Below, piece after piece: positions 1 to 7,346 of a stretch of 64,000 bases of DNA (positions are counted from its first letter, which is position 1; every line of letters begins with the position of its first letter). Position numbers and translations under genes: made by a program. Origin of the DNA: an uncultured Bacilli bacterium (GTDB taxonomy: Bacteria > Bacillota_I > Bacilli_A > RF39 > UBA660); the NCBI GenBank assembly GCA_934148845.1, contig CAKPDH010000001.1, positions 124,001 to 188,000 of the forward strand, read 5' to 3'. The notes beneath the pieces are model-generated. The model worked only from the letters and a program-made list of their open reading frames with translations, was not told the origin of the DNA and did not search any database.

Positions 1-1
1 A

Positions 2-265
2 GAATGCTTAGATGGAAAACTTGATATAGATGATTTAGATGAAGAAAAATATAAAGAATACCTATATAATGGAATACCAGATATAGATTTACTTATAAGA
101 ACTAGTGGAGAATTTAGAATTAGTAATTTCTTACTATATCAATCAGCATATGCAGAATTTTATTTTCCTGAAACATTTTTCCCAGATTTTAATGAGGAAG
201 AATTTGATAAGGCCATACTTGCATATAATAAAAGGGATAGAAGATTTGGTGGAATAAAGAAATAA
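2..265 (+). CDS. uppS: Isoprenyl (undecaprenyl diphosphate) synthase, C-terminal part
   Basis: The window opens inside this gene; the frame starting at base 2 is open to the TAA at 263-265. The visible 87 residues carry the cis-prenyltransferase C-terminal signature: [12 protein letters not shown], then an [12 protein letters not shown] stretch, then the FPETFFPDF and RRFGG segments. The enzyme condenses isopentenyl diphosphate with farnesyl diphosphate to make the C55 lipid carrier for cell-wall synthesis, at the inner face of the membrane. In many Firmicutes cdsA follows uppS; here a 53-residue membrane protein follows instead. The N-terminal two thirds lie outside the window. Confidence 0.9.
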   Translation, partial: ECLDGKLDIDDLDEEKYKEYLYNGIPDIDLLIRTSGEFRISNFLLYQSAYAEFYFPETFFPDFNEEEFDKAILAYNKRDRRFGGIKK

Positions 266-275
266 GGGGTAGATA

Positions 276-437
276 ATGGAAAAGAAAGAATCTATTTTAT
301 ATAAAAAGCTTAATTTAGCATTTGTATATATTTTTATATTTTTAATAGGAATGTTAATTGTGTTTTTTATGACAAGCTATTTAAATAATAAAGTTAAAGA
401 ATTTAATAATGAAATAGTTACAAATACAAATAAGTGA
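276..437 (+). CDS. Small single-pass membrane protein of unknown function (53 aa)
   Basis: An ATG ten bases after the uppS stop, preceded by a GGGGTAGATA ribosome-binding stretch, opens a 53-codon frame ending in TGA at 435-437. The product has a short basic head (MEKKESILYKK), one hydrophobic helix at about residues 14-34, and a polar Lys/Asn-rich tail. It is probably an inserted membrane peptide co-transcribed with uppS. I do not recognise a family. Codon use matches the neighbours, and the frame is real enough to carry a good membrane segment, but a gene this short could be spurious. Confidence 0.5.
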   Translation: MEKKESILYKKLNLAFVYIFIFLIGMLIVFFMTSYLNNKVKEFNNEIVTNTNK

Positions 438-471
438 TTTACACATATTTGTTTTTTTTTACTTAAATATA

Positions 472-500
472 TTTACAAAACAATAAAAAAAGGTTATAAT
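472..500 (+). promoter_or_regulatory. Promoter of mraZ-rsmH-ftsL
   Basis: TTTACA at 472-477 and TATAAT at 495-500 are separated by 17 bases, a near-consensus sigma-A promoter. Transcription should start near 507, inside the MraZ box array. Confidence 0.8.
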
Positions 501-501
501 T

Positions 502-536
502 GTGGTGAAATGTTACATAAAGTGGTAAAAAGTGGG
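502..536 (+). promoter_or_regulatory. MraZ-type operator: 10-bp periodic GTGGK boxes
   Basis: GTGGT at 502-506, a degenerate GTTAC at 512-516, GTGGT at 522-526 and GTGGG at 532-536 lie in exact 10-bp register. MraZ proteins of other bacteria bind tandem short G-rich boxes on one face of the helix in front of their own operon. The array covers the predicted transcription start, which suggests autorepression by MraZ. The boxes are seen directly; the regulatory role is inferred from the family. Confidence 0.7.
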
Positions 537-544
537 TGATAAAT

Positions 545-967
545 ATGTTTATGGGGGAGTATCATCACAGTATAGATTCCAAAGGTAGATTAATTATTCC
601 AGCTAAATTAAGATATGATTTAGGTGAGAATTTTGTAATTACTAGAGGTCTTGATGGATGCTTATTTATATATCCTAATGCAGCTTGGGATAAAATAATA
701 GATAAGTATAAAGATTTACCAGAAACAACATATAAAAGAAAATTTATGAGAATCTTTTTATCAGGTGCTAAAAGAGGGGAATTTGATCGACAAGGAAGAA
801 TAAATATTCCACCTCCACTAATCCAATATGCAAGTTTAATTAAAGACTGTATAATAATTGGTGTAGATGAAAGATTAGAAATTTGGAGTAAGGAGAAATG
901 GGAAGATTTTATTAAAGATAATGAAGTTAATTTGTCTTTAATAGCTGATAATCTTTTTAACAATTAA
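545..967 (+). CDS. mraZ: Transcriptional regulator MraZ
   Basis: MraZ is an AbrB-fold DNA-binding protein that binds boxes upstream of the division and cell-wall cluster and regulates its own operon. The protein starts MFMGEYHHSIDSKGR and carries the two duplicated SpoVT-AbrB halves, with DSKGRLIIPAKLR near residues 11-23 and DRQGRINIPPPL in the second half, plus the ERLEIWSKEKW segment typical of the family. An upstream in-frame GTG at 536 exists, but the family begins at the ATG at 545, and GGGTGAT at 534-540 gives a ribosome site for it. Length 140 residues is normal. It starts the mraZ-rsmH-ftsL operon, one base before rsmH. Confidence 0.93.
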   Translation: MFMGEYHHSIDSKGRLIIPAKLRYDLGENFVITRGLDGCLFIYPNAAWDKIIDKYKDLPETTYKRKFMRIFLSGAKRGEFDRQGRINIPPPLIQYASLIKDCIIIGVDERLEIWSKEKWEDFIKDNEVNLSLIADNLFNN

Positions 968-968
968 T

Positions 969-1877
969 ATGCATAAATCAGTTTTACTTAATGAATGTAT
1001 TGAAAATTTAAATTTATCCCTAGATAGTATAGTTGTTGATTGTACTCTTGGATATGGTGGTCATAGTAGTGAAATATTAAAACGTATACCAAAAGGTATG
1101 TTATATTCTTTCGATCAAGATATGGATGCTATTAAATATAGTAGTGAAAGACTAAGTAAAATATCTAGTAATTATGAAATAATTAATAGTAACTTTGTGA
1201 ATATAAAGAAAGAATTAAATAATCGTAATATACATAAGGTAGATTCAATATTATATGACCTTGGAGTATCAAGTCCACAATTAGATGAAGGAGATAGGGG
1301 ATTTAGTTTTCATAAAGATGCAAGGCTTGATATGAGAATGGATAGATCTTCTAGTCTTGATGCATATGAAGTTGTAAATAATTACTCGCTAGATAAATTA
1401 ATTGAAATATTTCATAAATATGGTGAGGAAAAATATTCTAGTAAAATTGCTAGAGGTATTGTTAATTCAAGACCTATAAATACAACTTTAGAACTCGTTG
1501 AAGTTATAAAGCGTAATGTTCCAGAAAAATATAGGAGAGAAAAACATCCGGCAAGAAAAATATTTCAAGCAATTCGCATAGAGGTAAATGATGAGTTAAA
1601 TGTATTTGAAAAAAGTCTTAAAGATTCGTTAGATCTTATAACTATAGGTGGTAGAATATGCGTTATAACATTTCATTCATTAGAAGATAAAATATGTAAA
1701 GATTTATTTAAAAGAGTAAGTTCTATAGATCCAAATTTAAAACATTTACCTGTTATACCAGATGAATATTTACCAAAATATAAGGTTTTAAAAACTATAG
1801 AGCCTAGTAAACTTGAACTTGATACAAATAATAGATCAAGAAGTGCTAAACTTAGAATCATAGAAAGAATAGGATGA
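969..1877 (+). CDS. rsmH: 16S rRNA (cytosine-1402-N4)-methyltransferase
   Basis: RsmH methylates N4 of C1402 in the 16S rRNA decoding centre using S-adenosylmethionine. The product (302 residues) starts MHKSVLLNE, as in the family, has the SAM-binding DCTLGYGGHS motif at residues 24-33, the LYDLGVSSPQLD block, the GFSFHKDARLDMRMD block, and ends with HSLEDK and the RSAKLRIIER tail. It follows mraZ by a single base and precedes ftsL by four, so the three are co-transcribed. It ends in TGA, which shows TGA is used as a stop here. Confidence 0.95.
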   Translation: MHKSVLLNECIENLNLSLDSIVVDCTLGYGGHSSEILKRIPKGMLYSFDQDMDAIKYSSERLSKISSNYEIINSNFVNIKKELNNRNIHKVDSILYDLGVSSPQLDEGDRGFSFHKDARLDMRMDRSSSLDAYEVVNNYSLDKLIEIFHKYGEEKYSSKIARGIVNSRPINTTLELVEVIKRNVPEKYRREKHPARKIFQAIRIEVNDELNVFEKSLKDSLDLITIGGRICVITFHSLEDKICKDLFKRVSSIDPNLKHLPVIPDEYLPKYKVLKTIEPSKLELDTNNRSRSAKLRIIERIG

Positions 1878-1881
1878 TAAA

Positions 1882-2175
1882 ATGAAAAAAAATACAAAAA
1901 AAATAGTTCGTCTTACAAGGGGTGAAAGAATGTTATATTCACTAGGATTATTATGTTTTGCTTTTACTATTGTAACTAAGGTTTTTTTAAGTGCAAGTAT
2001 TGGTAATATAAAAATGGATATGGAAAAGATTTCTTATAAAATAGATAATCAAAAGAAAAAGAATCAAAGCTTAGCAATGCAAGTTAATGAACTTACTTCA
2101 TATGAAAACTTAAATAATGTTTTAAAAGATATGGGTCTTGCTTATAATAACGAGAACATAGTAACTATAAAATAG
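1882..2175 (+). CDS. ftsL: Cell division protein FtsL
   Basis: FtsL is a small bitopic divisome protein that pairs with DivIC and FtsQ/DivIB and helps activate septal peptidoglycan synthesis. This 97-residue product has a basic cytoplasmic head, one membrane helix at about residues 18-38 (LYSLGLLCFAFTIVTKVFL), and an outer coiled-coil at about 45-75, the family layout. Assignment rests on topology, size and the position after rsmH, because FtsL sequence is poorly conserved. The usual next genes (a division PBP, mraY, murD) are missing here: a terminator-like hairpin and a T-box transcription unit follow, so the dcw cluster is split. Confidence 0.8.
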   Translation: MKKNTKKIVRLTRGERMLYSLGLLCFAFTIVTKVFLSASIGNIKMDMEKISYKIDNQKKKNQSLAMQVNELTSYENLNNVLKDMGLAYNNENIVTIK

Positions 2176-2192
2176 GGTTTCCTATTTTTATT
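2170..2192 (+). terminator. Intrinsic terminator of mraZ-rsmH-ftsL
   Basis: AAATAGG (2170-2176) pairs with CCTATTT (2181-2187) and runs into T-rich sequence. The stem overlaps the ftsL stop codon. Confidence 0.6.
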
Positions 2193-2215
2193 TTTATAAA
2201 AATAAAAAAATTGTA

Positions 2216-2244
2216 TTGACAAAATAAAAAATCTAATCTATAAT
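2216..2244 (+). promoter_or_regulatory. Promoter of the Asn T-box transcription unit
   Basis: A consensus pair: TTGACA at 2216-2221 and TATAAT at 2239-2244, spacing 17. Confidence 0.85.
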
Positions 2245-2251
2245 TAGTACA

Positions 2252-2505
2252 TAAGCTTTTGAAAGGCTTTGAATGAGAAAAGTAATAATAATTACTGATT
2301 AAAGCGAGTTAGGTATGGTGTAAGCTAACGATTAAGTTTATTATGAAAAACACTCAGGAGCTTCTAATCTGAATGAAGTAAGGTTAGACGGTTGTAATCC
2401 GTTATTAATTACTCGATTTGATAGAATCGGTAAGAGGTCAATTTTTTGACAATTTGGGTGGTACCGCGGATGATGTTCGTCCCATTGAAGACGAATTACT
2501 ATTAT
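2252..2505 (+). promoter_or_regulatory. T-box riboswitch, asparagine-specific (AAC specifier)
   Basis: The T-box core TGGGTGGTACCGCGG is at 2455-2469, followed by a terminator stem TTCGTC/GACGAA at 2476-2481 and 2490-2495 with a weak T-tract. Stem I is visible: GAG near 2273 pairs with CTC at 2353-2355, the AGTA side of the loop-E motif faces GAA at 2345-2347, and AAC at 2349-2351 followed by A2352 sits in the specifier position. Uncharged tRNA-Asn should therefore turn on the downstream unit, which contains two tRNA-Asn genes, gatCAB and asnS. The fit between specifier and genes supports the call. Confidence 0.88.
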
Positions 2506-2507
2506 AT

Positions 2508-2583
2508 GCTCAATTAGCTCAGTCGGTAGAGCGCACGGCTGTTAACCGTTAGGTCGTAGGTTCGAGTCCTACATTGAGCGCCA
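2508..2583 (+). tRNA. tRNA-Asn (anticodon GTT), copy 1
   Basis: A 76-nt cloverleaf with encoded CCA. The acceptor stem GCTCAAT/ATTGAGC is a perfect 7 bp with discriminator G. The anticodon loop reads CTGTTAA, and the T arm carries GGTTCGAGTCC. It lies directly behind the Asn T-box terminator. The first pair is G1-C72 rather than the U1-A72 usual for bacterial tRNA-Asn. Confidence 0.95.
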
Positions 2584-2591
2584 TCTTATGT

Positions 2592-2667
2592 GCCTCTTTA
2601 GCTCAGTCGGTAGAGCGCACGGCTGTTAACCGTTAGGTCGTAGGTTCGAGTCCTACAAGAGGCGCCA
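2592..2667 (+). tRNA. tRNA-Asn (anticodon GTT), copy 2
   Basis: A second 76-nt tRNA starts eight bases after the first, with encoded CCA. From the D arm to the T arm it is identical to copy 1, but the acceptor stem is different: GCCTCTT/AAGAGGC. It is again G1-C72 with discriminator G. Confidence 0.95.
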
Positions 2668-2680
2668 TTTTAGAATAGTA

Positions 2681-2704
2681 ACAAGTCTTATGACTTGTTT
2701 TTTT
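2681..2704 (+). terminator. Intrinsic terminator between tRNA-Asn and gatC
   Basis: ACAAGTC (2681-2687) pairs with GACTTGT (2692-2698) around a TTAT loop, followed by a run of seven T (2698-2704). No promoter is visible before gatC at 2722, so gatCAB-asnS probably depends on read-through. Confidence 0.75.
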
Positions 2705-2721
2705 GATTATAAGGAGGATAT

Positions 2722-3012
2722 ATGGTAACTAAGAAAGATTTAAAAGAATATGCTAATAAGCTTATGTTTGATATGGATGATAGTGGATATGAAAGAACTC
2801 TTAAGGAATTTGAAACTATTGAAAAGCACATGGCTTTGATTGGAAAGATAGATGGTATAGAAGATGTTTCTCCTATGACTTTTCCATATGTAATATATCA
2901 TGCAAAATTAAGAGATGATGTATATGAAAATACATTAACTAGCGAAGATGTACTTAAAAATGCAAAAGATACAAAAGCAGATCAAATTAAAGTACCAAAG
3001 GTGGTGGGATAA
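2722..3012 (+). CDS. gatC: Asp/Glu-tRNA amidotransferase subunit C
   Basis: GatC is the small subunit that clamps GatA to GatB in the tRNA-dependent amidotransferase. The 96-residue product has the expected helical region and the ..VSPMTFPYVIYHAKLRDDV.. stretch, in which the family carries its MT..P....LREDV motif. An AAGGAGG ribosome site stands just upstream of the ATG. The stop overlaps the gatA start as TAATG. With a standalone AsnRS in the same unit, the likely main duty of the complex is forming Gln-tRNA(Gln) from Glu-tRNA(Gln). Confidence 0.9.
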   Translation: MVTKKDLKEYANKLMFDMDDSGYERTLKEFETIEKHMALIGKIDGIEDVSPMTFPYVIYHAKLRDDVYENTLTSEDVLKNAKDTKADQIKVPKVVG

Positions 3013-4454
3013 TGAAAAATATTGTAGAACTTAGAAAAGATTTAGATAATAATAATGTTACACCAGAAGATTTATTTAAGTGCGCTAATATGAAGGCTCA
3101 TAAGTATCAAGATGAATTTAATTCATTTGTAACTATACTTGATTCTTGTAATTATAATAGTTCAAATTCTATTTTAAATGGAATACCTTATGCACTTAAG
3201 GATAACTTTTCTACAAAAGGAATATTATCCACATCATCATCAAATATATTAAAAGATTATGTTCCAGTATATGATGCTACTGTATATAAAAAATTAAAAG
3301 AAGCTGGCGCTATACTTGTAGGTAAAACAGTTTTAGATGAACTTGCTATGGGTGGAACTGGTACAACTGGTCATACTGGTATAGTAAGAAATCCTTGGGA
3401 TAAAAATAGACAAATAGGAGGATCTTCCGCTGGTTCAGCTGCTTCAGTCGCACTTGGTATAGTTCCTTTTGCAATTGGATCAGATACTGGGGACTCAGTA
3501 AGAAAACCAGCTGCTTATGGTGGCATTGTAGGATTTAAACCAACGTATGGTAGAATATCAAGATATGGACTTTTTGCTTTTGCATCTAGCTTAGATCATG
3601 TTGGTATTTTTACACGTAATGTTTTAGATTGTGCTATAGTAACAGATATAATTAAAGGAAAAGATGAGAGGGATATGACCTCTCTACCTGATGATAATAT
3701 TAAATATACTGACTTTATAAATGATGATATTAAAGGTAAAAAATTATTTTATATTAAAGAGTTAACAGATAAAAATTTATATAAAGATAATGATGAAACA
3801 TTGGAAATTTTATCTAAGTTTGAAGAAAATATAAATAAACTTAGAAAAATGGGATTTATTGTTTCAGAAGTATCTTTTGATGAAAAATTATTAAAAGCTA
3901 TTTATCCTTCTTATATGGCAATTAGTTGTGCCGAAGCAACTAGCAATAATTCTAATCTTACTGGTATAATATTTGGCCCAAGAGGTGCTGGAGATAATAT
4001 TAATGAAATAATGTTTAATGCTAGAACTAATGGATTTTCTGAACTAATTAAGAGAAGATTTATTTTAGGTAGTTATATTTTACAAAAAGAAAATCAAGAA
4101 AGACTATTTAAAAATGCACAAAGACTTAGAAGAATTATTGTAGATAAAATGAATGAATTATATAAAGAATATGATGCTATGATATTACCCGCAAGCGGTG
4201 GTATAGCTCCAAAATTTGAAGATGAGATAGATAGAATGAGCGATAGATATTTAATGCTTGAAAATCATATGGCAATAGGTAATTTCGGTGGCTTTCCAAG
4301 TATAACTATACCAGCAGGATTTGTAAAAAATATGCCAATAGGTATAAATATAACAGGAAAATGTTTTTCTGATTCACTAGTTCTTAATATAGCAAATAAA
4401 ATAGAAGAAGAATTAGGATATAAAGATTTAATTAAGGAGGAATATGATGTATAA
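3012..4454 (+). CDS. gatA: Asp/Glu-tRNA amidotransferase subunit A
   Basis: GatA is the amidase subunit that hydrolyses glutamine and supplies ammonia to GatB. The Lys-Ser-Ser catalytic triad is recognisable: K63 in ALKDNF, the GGSSAGS loop at residues 136-142, and S162 in GSDTGDSVRKPA. The last motif has TGD where most bacteria have TGG; I recall the same form from Mollicutes, which would fit a Bacilli/Mollicutes relative. Length 480 residues is normal. The C-terminus overlaps gatB by a few codons, so translation is probably coupled. Confidence 0.95.
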   Translation: MKNIVELRKDLDNNNVTPEDLFKCANMKAHKYQDEFNSFVTILDSCNYNSSNSILNGIPYALKDNFSTKGILSTSSSNILKDYVPVYDATVYKKLKEAGAILVGKTVLDELAMGGTGTTGHTGIVRNPWDKNRQIGGSSAGSAASVALGIVPFAIGSDTGDSVRKPAAYGGIVGFKPTYGRISRYGLFAFASSLDHVGIFTRNVLDCAIVTDIIKGKDERDMTSLPDDNIKYTDFINDDIKGKKLFYIKELTDKNLYKDNDETLEILSKFEENINKLRKMGFIVSEVSFDEKLLKAIYPSYMAISCAEATSNNSNLTGIIFGPRGAGDNINEIMFNARTNGFSELIKRRFILGSYILQKENQERLFKNAQRLRRIIVDKMNELYKEYDAMILPASGGIAPKFEDEIDRMSDRYLMLENHMAIGNFGGFPSITIPAGFVKNMPIGINITGKCFSDSLVLNIANKIEEELGYKDLIKEEYDV

Positions 4455-5871
4455 GACTGTAATTGGACTTGAAGTACACTGTGAGGTTATTACTAATTCA
4501 AAAAACTTTTCAACTGCTAAAAATTCATATTCAGAATATCCAAATGAAAATATTGATACAACAGATATAGGTCTTCCTGGAGTTCTTCCAATAGCTAATC
4601 GTGAAGCATTTAGAAAATCACTTATGATGGCACTTGCTCTTAATTGTCAAACTCCAGATATAGTTATGTTTGACAGAAAAAATTATTATTATCCTGATTT
4701 ACCTAAAGGATATCAAATAACTCAAATGACAAAACCAGTAGGTATTAATGGATATGTAATGATTAATGTAGACGGTGTCGATAAAAAAGTTGAAATTGAT
4801 AATATTCATTTAGAAGAAGATACAGCTTCTATGGAGCATTTTAGTAATTATTCATTAATCGATTACAATAGAGCAGGAGTACCATTACTTGAAGTTGTAA
4901 CAACTCCTTGTATGTATTCAGTAAAAGAAGCATTAACATTTCTAGAAGCATTAAAAGGTATATTTCTTTATACTGGAGTATCTTTAGCTAGAGTTGATAG
5001 AGGACAAATGAGATGTGATGTAAATGTTAATCTTATGGATTCTAATGGTAATTATATAACTCCTAAAGTAGAAATGAAAAATATTAATAGCTTTAATAAT
5101 GTAAAATTAGCTATAGAAGCTGAGGTTAAAAGACAAATTGAATGTCTAGAAACAGGTAAGGAAGAATTAATACAAGAAACTCGTAGATTTGATGAAGAAA
5201 ATCTTACTACACATAGAATGCGTAGTAAAGCTGATGCTATTGATTATAAATATTATATAGAACCTAATATTCCACCTATTAAAATAACAGATGAATGGGT
5301 ATCAGAAATAAAAAGTGAAATACCTATGTTACAATTTGAAAGAGTAAATAATTATATAAATAATCTTAATTTGAATAGAAAAGAATCTGAATTATTAGTT
5401 CATGATAAAAAAATATCAGACTATTTTGAAAATGTTATAAAATTAGGTGTTAAACCTAAAGATGCCTCAAACTGGATAACAACAAATGTTATGGGCTATT
5501 TAAATAAAAATGGTAAAAATATAGATGAGATTAATTTAAGTCCTGAATATTTAGCACAATTAATAAAATTAGTTGACACTGGTAAAATATCTGGAAAGCA
5601 ATCAAAAGAAGTATTTGAACAAATATTAGTTTCATCTAAATCGCCAGAAGAAATAGTAAAAAGCCTTAACATAACTCAAATTACTGATTTAGATACAATA
5701 AGAAATATAGTAGTAAAATTATTAGATAACTATCCAAACTTAATAGAGGATCATAAAAAAGGTAAAAATACATTTGATTTCTTTGTAGGTCAAGTAATGA
5801 AAGAAACTAAAGGTAGAGCTAATCCAAGTATAACAGCACGTATTATAAAAGAAGAAATGGAGGATAGATAA
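4447..5871 (+). CDS. gatB: Asp/Glu-tRNA amidotransferase subunit B
   Basis: GatB activates misacylated Glu- or Asp-tRNA with ATP and amidates it. The product opens with the family signature YKTVIGLEVHCE, has the DRKNYYYPDLPKGYQITQ block near residue 75, and the IHLEEDTASMEH and DYNRAGVPLLEVVT motifs, with a C-terminal helical YqeY-like tail ending FFVGQVMKETKGRANP. Two ATGs are adjacent (4444, 4447); AAGGAGG at 4434-4440 is better spaced for the second. It overlaps gatA, and asnS follows after one base. Confidence 0.95.
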   Translation: MYKTVIGLEVHCEVITNSKNFSTAKNSYSEYPNENIDTTDIGLPGVLPIANREAFRKSLMMALALNCQTPDIVMFDRKNYYYPDLPKGYQITQMTKPVGINGYVMINVDGVDKKVEIDNIHLEEDTASMEHFSNYSLIDYNRAGVPLLEVVTTPCMYSVKEALTFLEALKGIFLYTGVSLARVDRGQMRCDVNVNLMDSNGNYITPKVEMKNINSFNNVKLAIEAEVKRQIECLETGKEELIQETRRFDEENLTTHRMRSKADAIDYKYYIEPNIPPIKITDEWVSEIKSEIPMLQFERVNNYINNLNLNRKESELLVHDKKISDYFENVIKLGVKPKDASNWITTNVMGYLNKNGKNIDEINLSPEYLAQLIKLVDTGKISGKQSKEVFEQILVSSKSPEEIVKSLNITQITDLDTIRNIVVKLLDNYPNLIEDHKKGKNTFDFFVGQVMKETKGRANPSITARIIKEEMEDR

Positions 5872-5872
5872 T

Positions 5873-7249
5873 ATGGATTTAAAAGATTTATTAAAAGAAA
5901 TAGAAAAATATGAAGGAAAAGAAATTACCATAAATGGTTGGATAAAAAGTCATAGAAAACAAAAAGAATATGGATTTATTGATTTTACTGATGGTACTTG
6001 TTTTCAAACACTTCAAGTTGTATATGATAATAAATTAGAAGATTTCCTAGATATTCAAAAATTACATATAGGAAGCGCTATAGAATTAAATGGTATTATA
6101 ATTAGGTCCGAAGGTGGAGGACAAAGCCATGAATTAAAATTATCAAAAATTAAATTATTGGGTGATTGTCCACTAGATTATCCACTACAATCAAAAGGGA
6201 GACCAACTAGAGAATTCTTAAGAGAAATTGCATACTTAAGACCTCGTACAAATCTTTATAATAATGTTTTTCGTGTAAGAAGTGTAGCTGCATACGCTAT
6301 ACATAAATATTTTCAAGAAAATGGCTATGTATATTTTCATGCTCCATTAATTACAGCAAGTGATTGTGAAGGGGCAGGTGAGATGTTTCAAGTAACAACT
6401 CTTGATCTAAATAAAATAGCTGAAAGTGGAAAGGTTGATTATTCAAAAGACTTCTTTGGTAAACCTGCATCCCTTACTGTAAGTGGTCAACTTCAAGCAG
6501 AAACATTTGCGCTTGCATATAAAAAGACATATACATTTGGTCCCACATTTAGAGCAGAAAATTCAAATACTAAAACACATGCAAATGAATTTTGGATGAT
6601 TGAACCAGAAATCGCATTCTGTGACCTTGAAGGCGATATGAATATTATGGAAGATATGCTTAAATATGTAGTTAAGTATGTACTTGATAATTGTAAGAGT
6701 GAAATGTCATTTTTTGATTCGTACGTTGAAAAAGGTCTAATTAATAAATTAACTAAGCTTGTTAATAGTAAGTTTGTAAGAATAGATCATAAAGAAGTTA
6801 TTTCTATTTTGAAAAAAGCAGATGTAAAATGGGAATTTGAACCAGAATATGGTGAAGATATTGCAAAAGAACATGAAAAATATATTACTGAGTATTTTGA
6901 TGGACCAGTATTTATAAAAAATTGGCCAAAAGATATAAAAGCATTCTATATGAAACAAAATGATGATTTAGAAACAGTAGCTGCTGTTGATCTTGAAGTT
7001 CCAGGAGCAGGTGAGCTTATGGGTGGATCTCAAAGAGAAGAAAGCTATGATAAGCTATTAAATAGAATGAAAGAACTAAATATGAGTACAGACGGGTTAG
7101 ATTGGTATTTAAATTTAAGAAAATTTGGTGGATGTGTACATTCAGGATTTGGAATGGGATTTGAAAGATTACTTATTTATTTAACTGGTGTAGATAATAT
7201 AAGAGATGTTATTCCTTATTATAGAACACCAGGAAATTGTGATTATTAA
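5873..7249 (+). CDS. asnS: Asparagine--tRNA ligase
   Basis: AsnRS is a class IIb synthetase charging tRNA-Asn directly. The 458-residue product has an N-terminal OB-fold anticodon-binding domain (residues about 15-100), motif 2 as FRAENSNTKTH at 226-236 (AsnRS-type), and motif 3 as GFGMGFERLLIYLTG near the C-terminus. It ends the T-box transcription unit that also holds its substrate tRNAs. Because AsnRS is present, the GatCAB in the same operon is not needed for Asn-tRNA(Asn), although a dual route cannot be ruled out from the sequence. Confidence 0.95.
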   Translation: MDLKDLLKEIEKYEGKEITINGWIKSHRKQKEYGFIDFTDGTCFQTLQVVYDNKLEDFLDIQKLHIGSAIELNGIIIRSEGGGQSHELKLSKIKLLGDCPLDYPLQSKGRPTREFLREIAYLRPRTNLYNNVFRVRSVAAYAIHKYFQENGYVYFHAPLITASDCEGAGEMFQVTTLDLNKIAESGKVDYSKDFFGKPASLTVSGQLQAETFALAYKKTYTFGPTFRAENSNTKTHANEFWMIEPEIAFCDLEGDMNIMEDMLKYVVKYVLDNCKSEMSFFDSYVEKGLINKLTKLVNSKFVRIDHKEVISILKKADVKWEFEPEYGEDIAKEHEKYITEYFDGPVFIKNWPKDIKAFYMKQNDDLETVAAVDLEVPGAGELMGGSQREESYDKLLNRMKELNMSTDGLDWYLNLRKFGGCVHSGFGMGFERLLIYLTGVDNIRDVIPYYRTPGNCDY

Positions 7250-7261
7250 AATTTATAAATT

Positions 7262-7292
7262 AAAGCATTTAAACTATTTGAATGCTTTTTTA
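7262..7292 (+). terminator. Intrinsic terminator after asnS
   Basis: AAAGCATT (7262-7269) pairs with AATGCTTT (7281-7288), followed by T-rich sequence. Confidence 0.75.
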
Positions 7293-7346
7293 ATTTTAAA
7301 TTTCAATTTTTCTTTTTTTAGACATATATTTTAATAGGAGGTATAT

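Noticed and set aside
565..963. Antisense open frame over mraZ, and many similar shadows on the opposite strand of real genes
   Set aside because: Each lies wholly within a well-identified gene, lacks a ribosome site and shows no protein family features.
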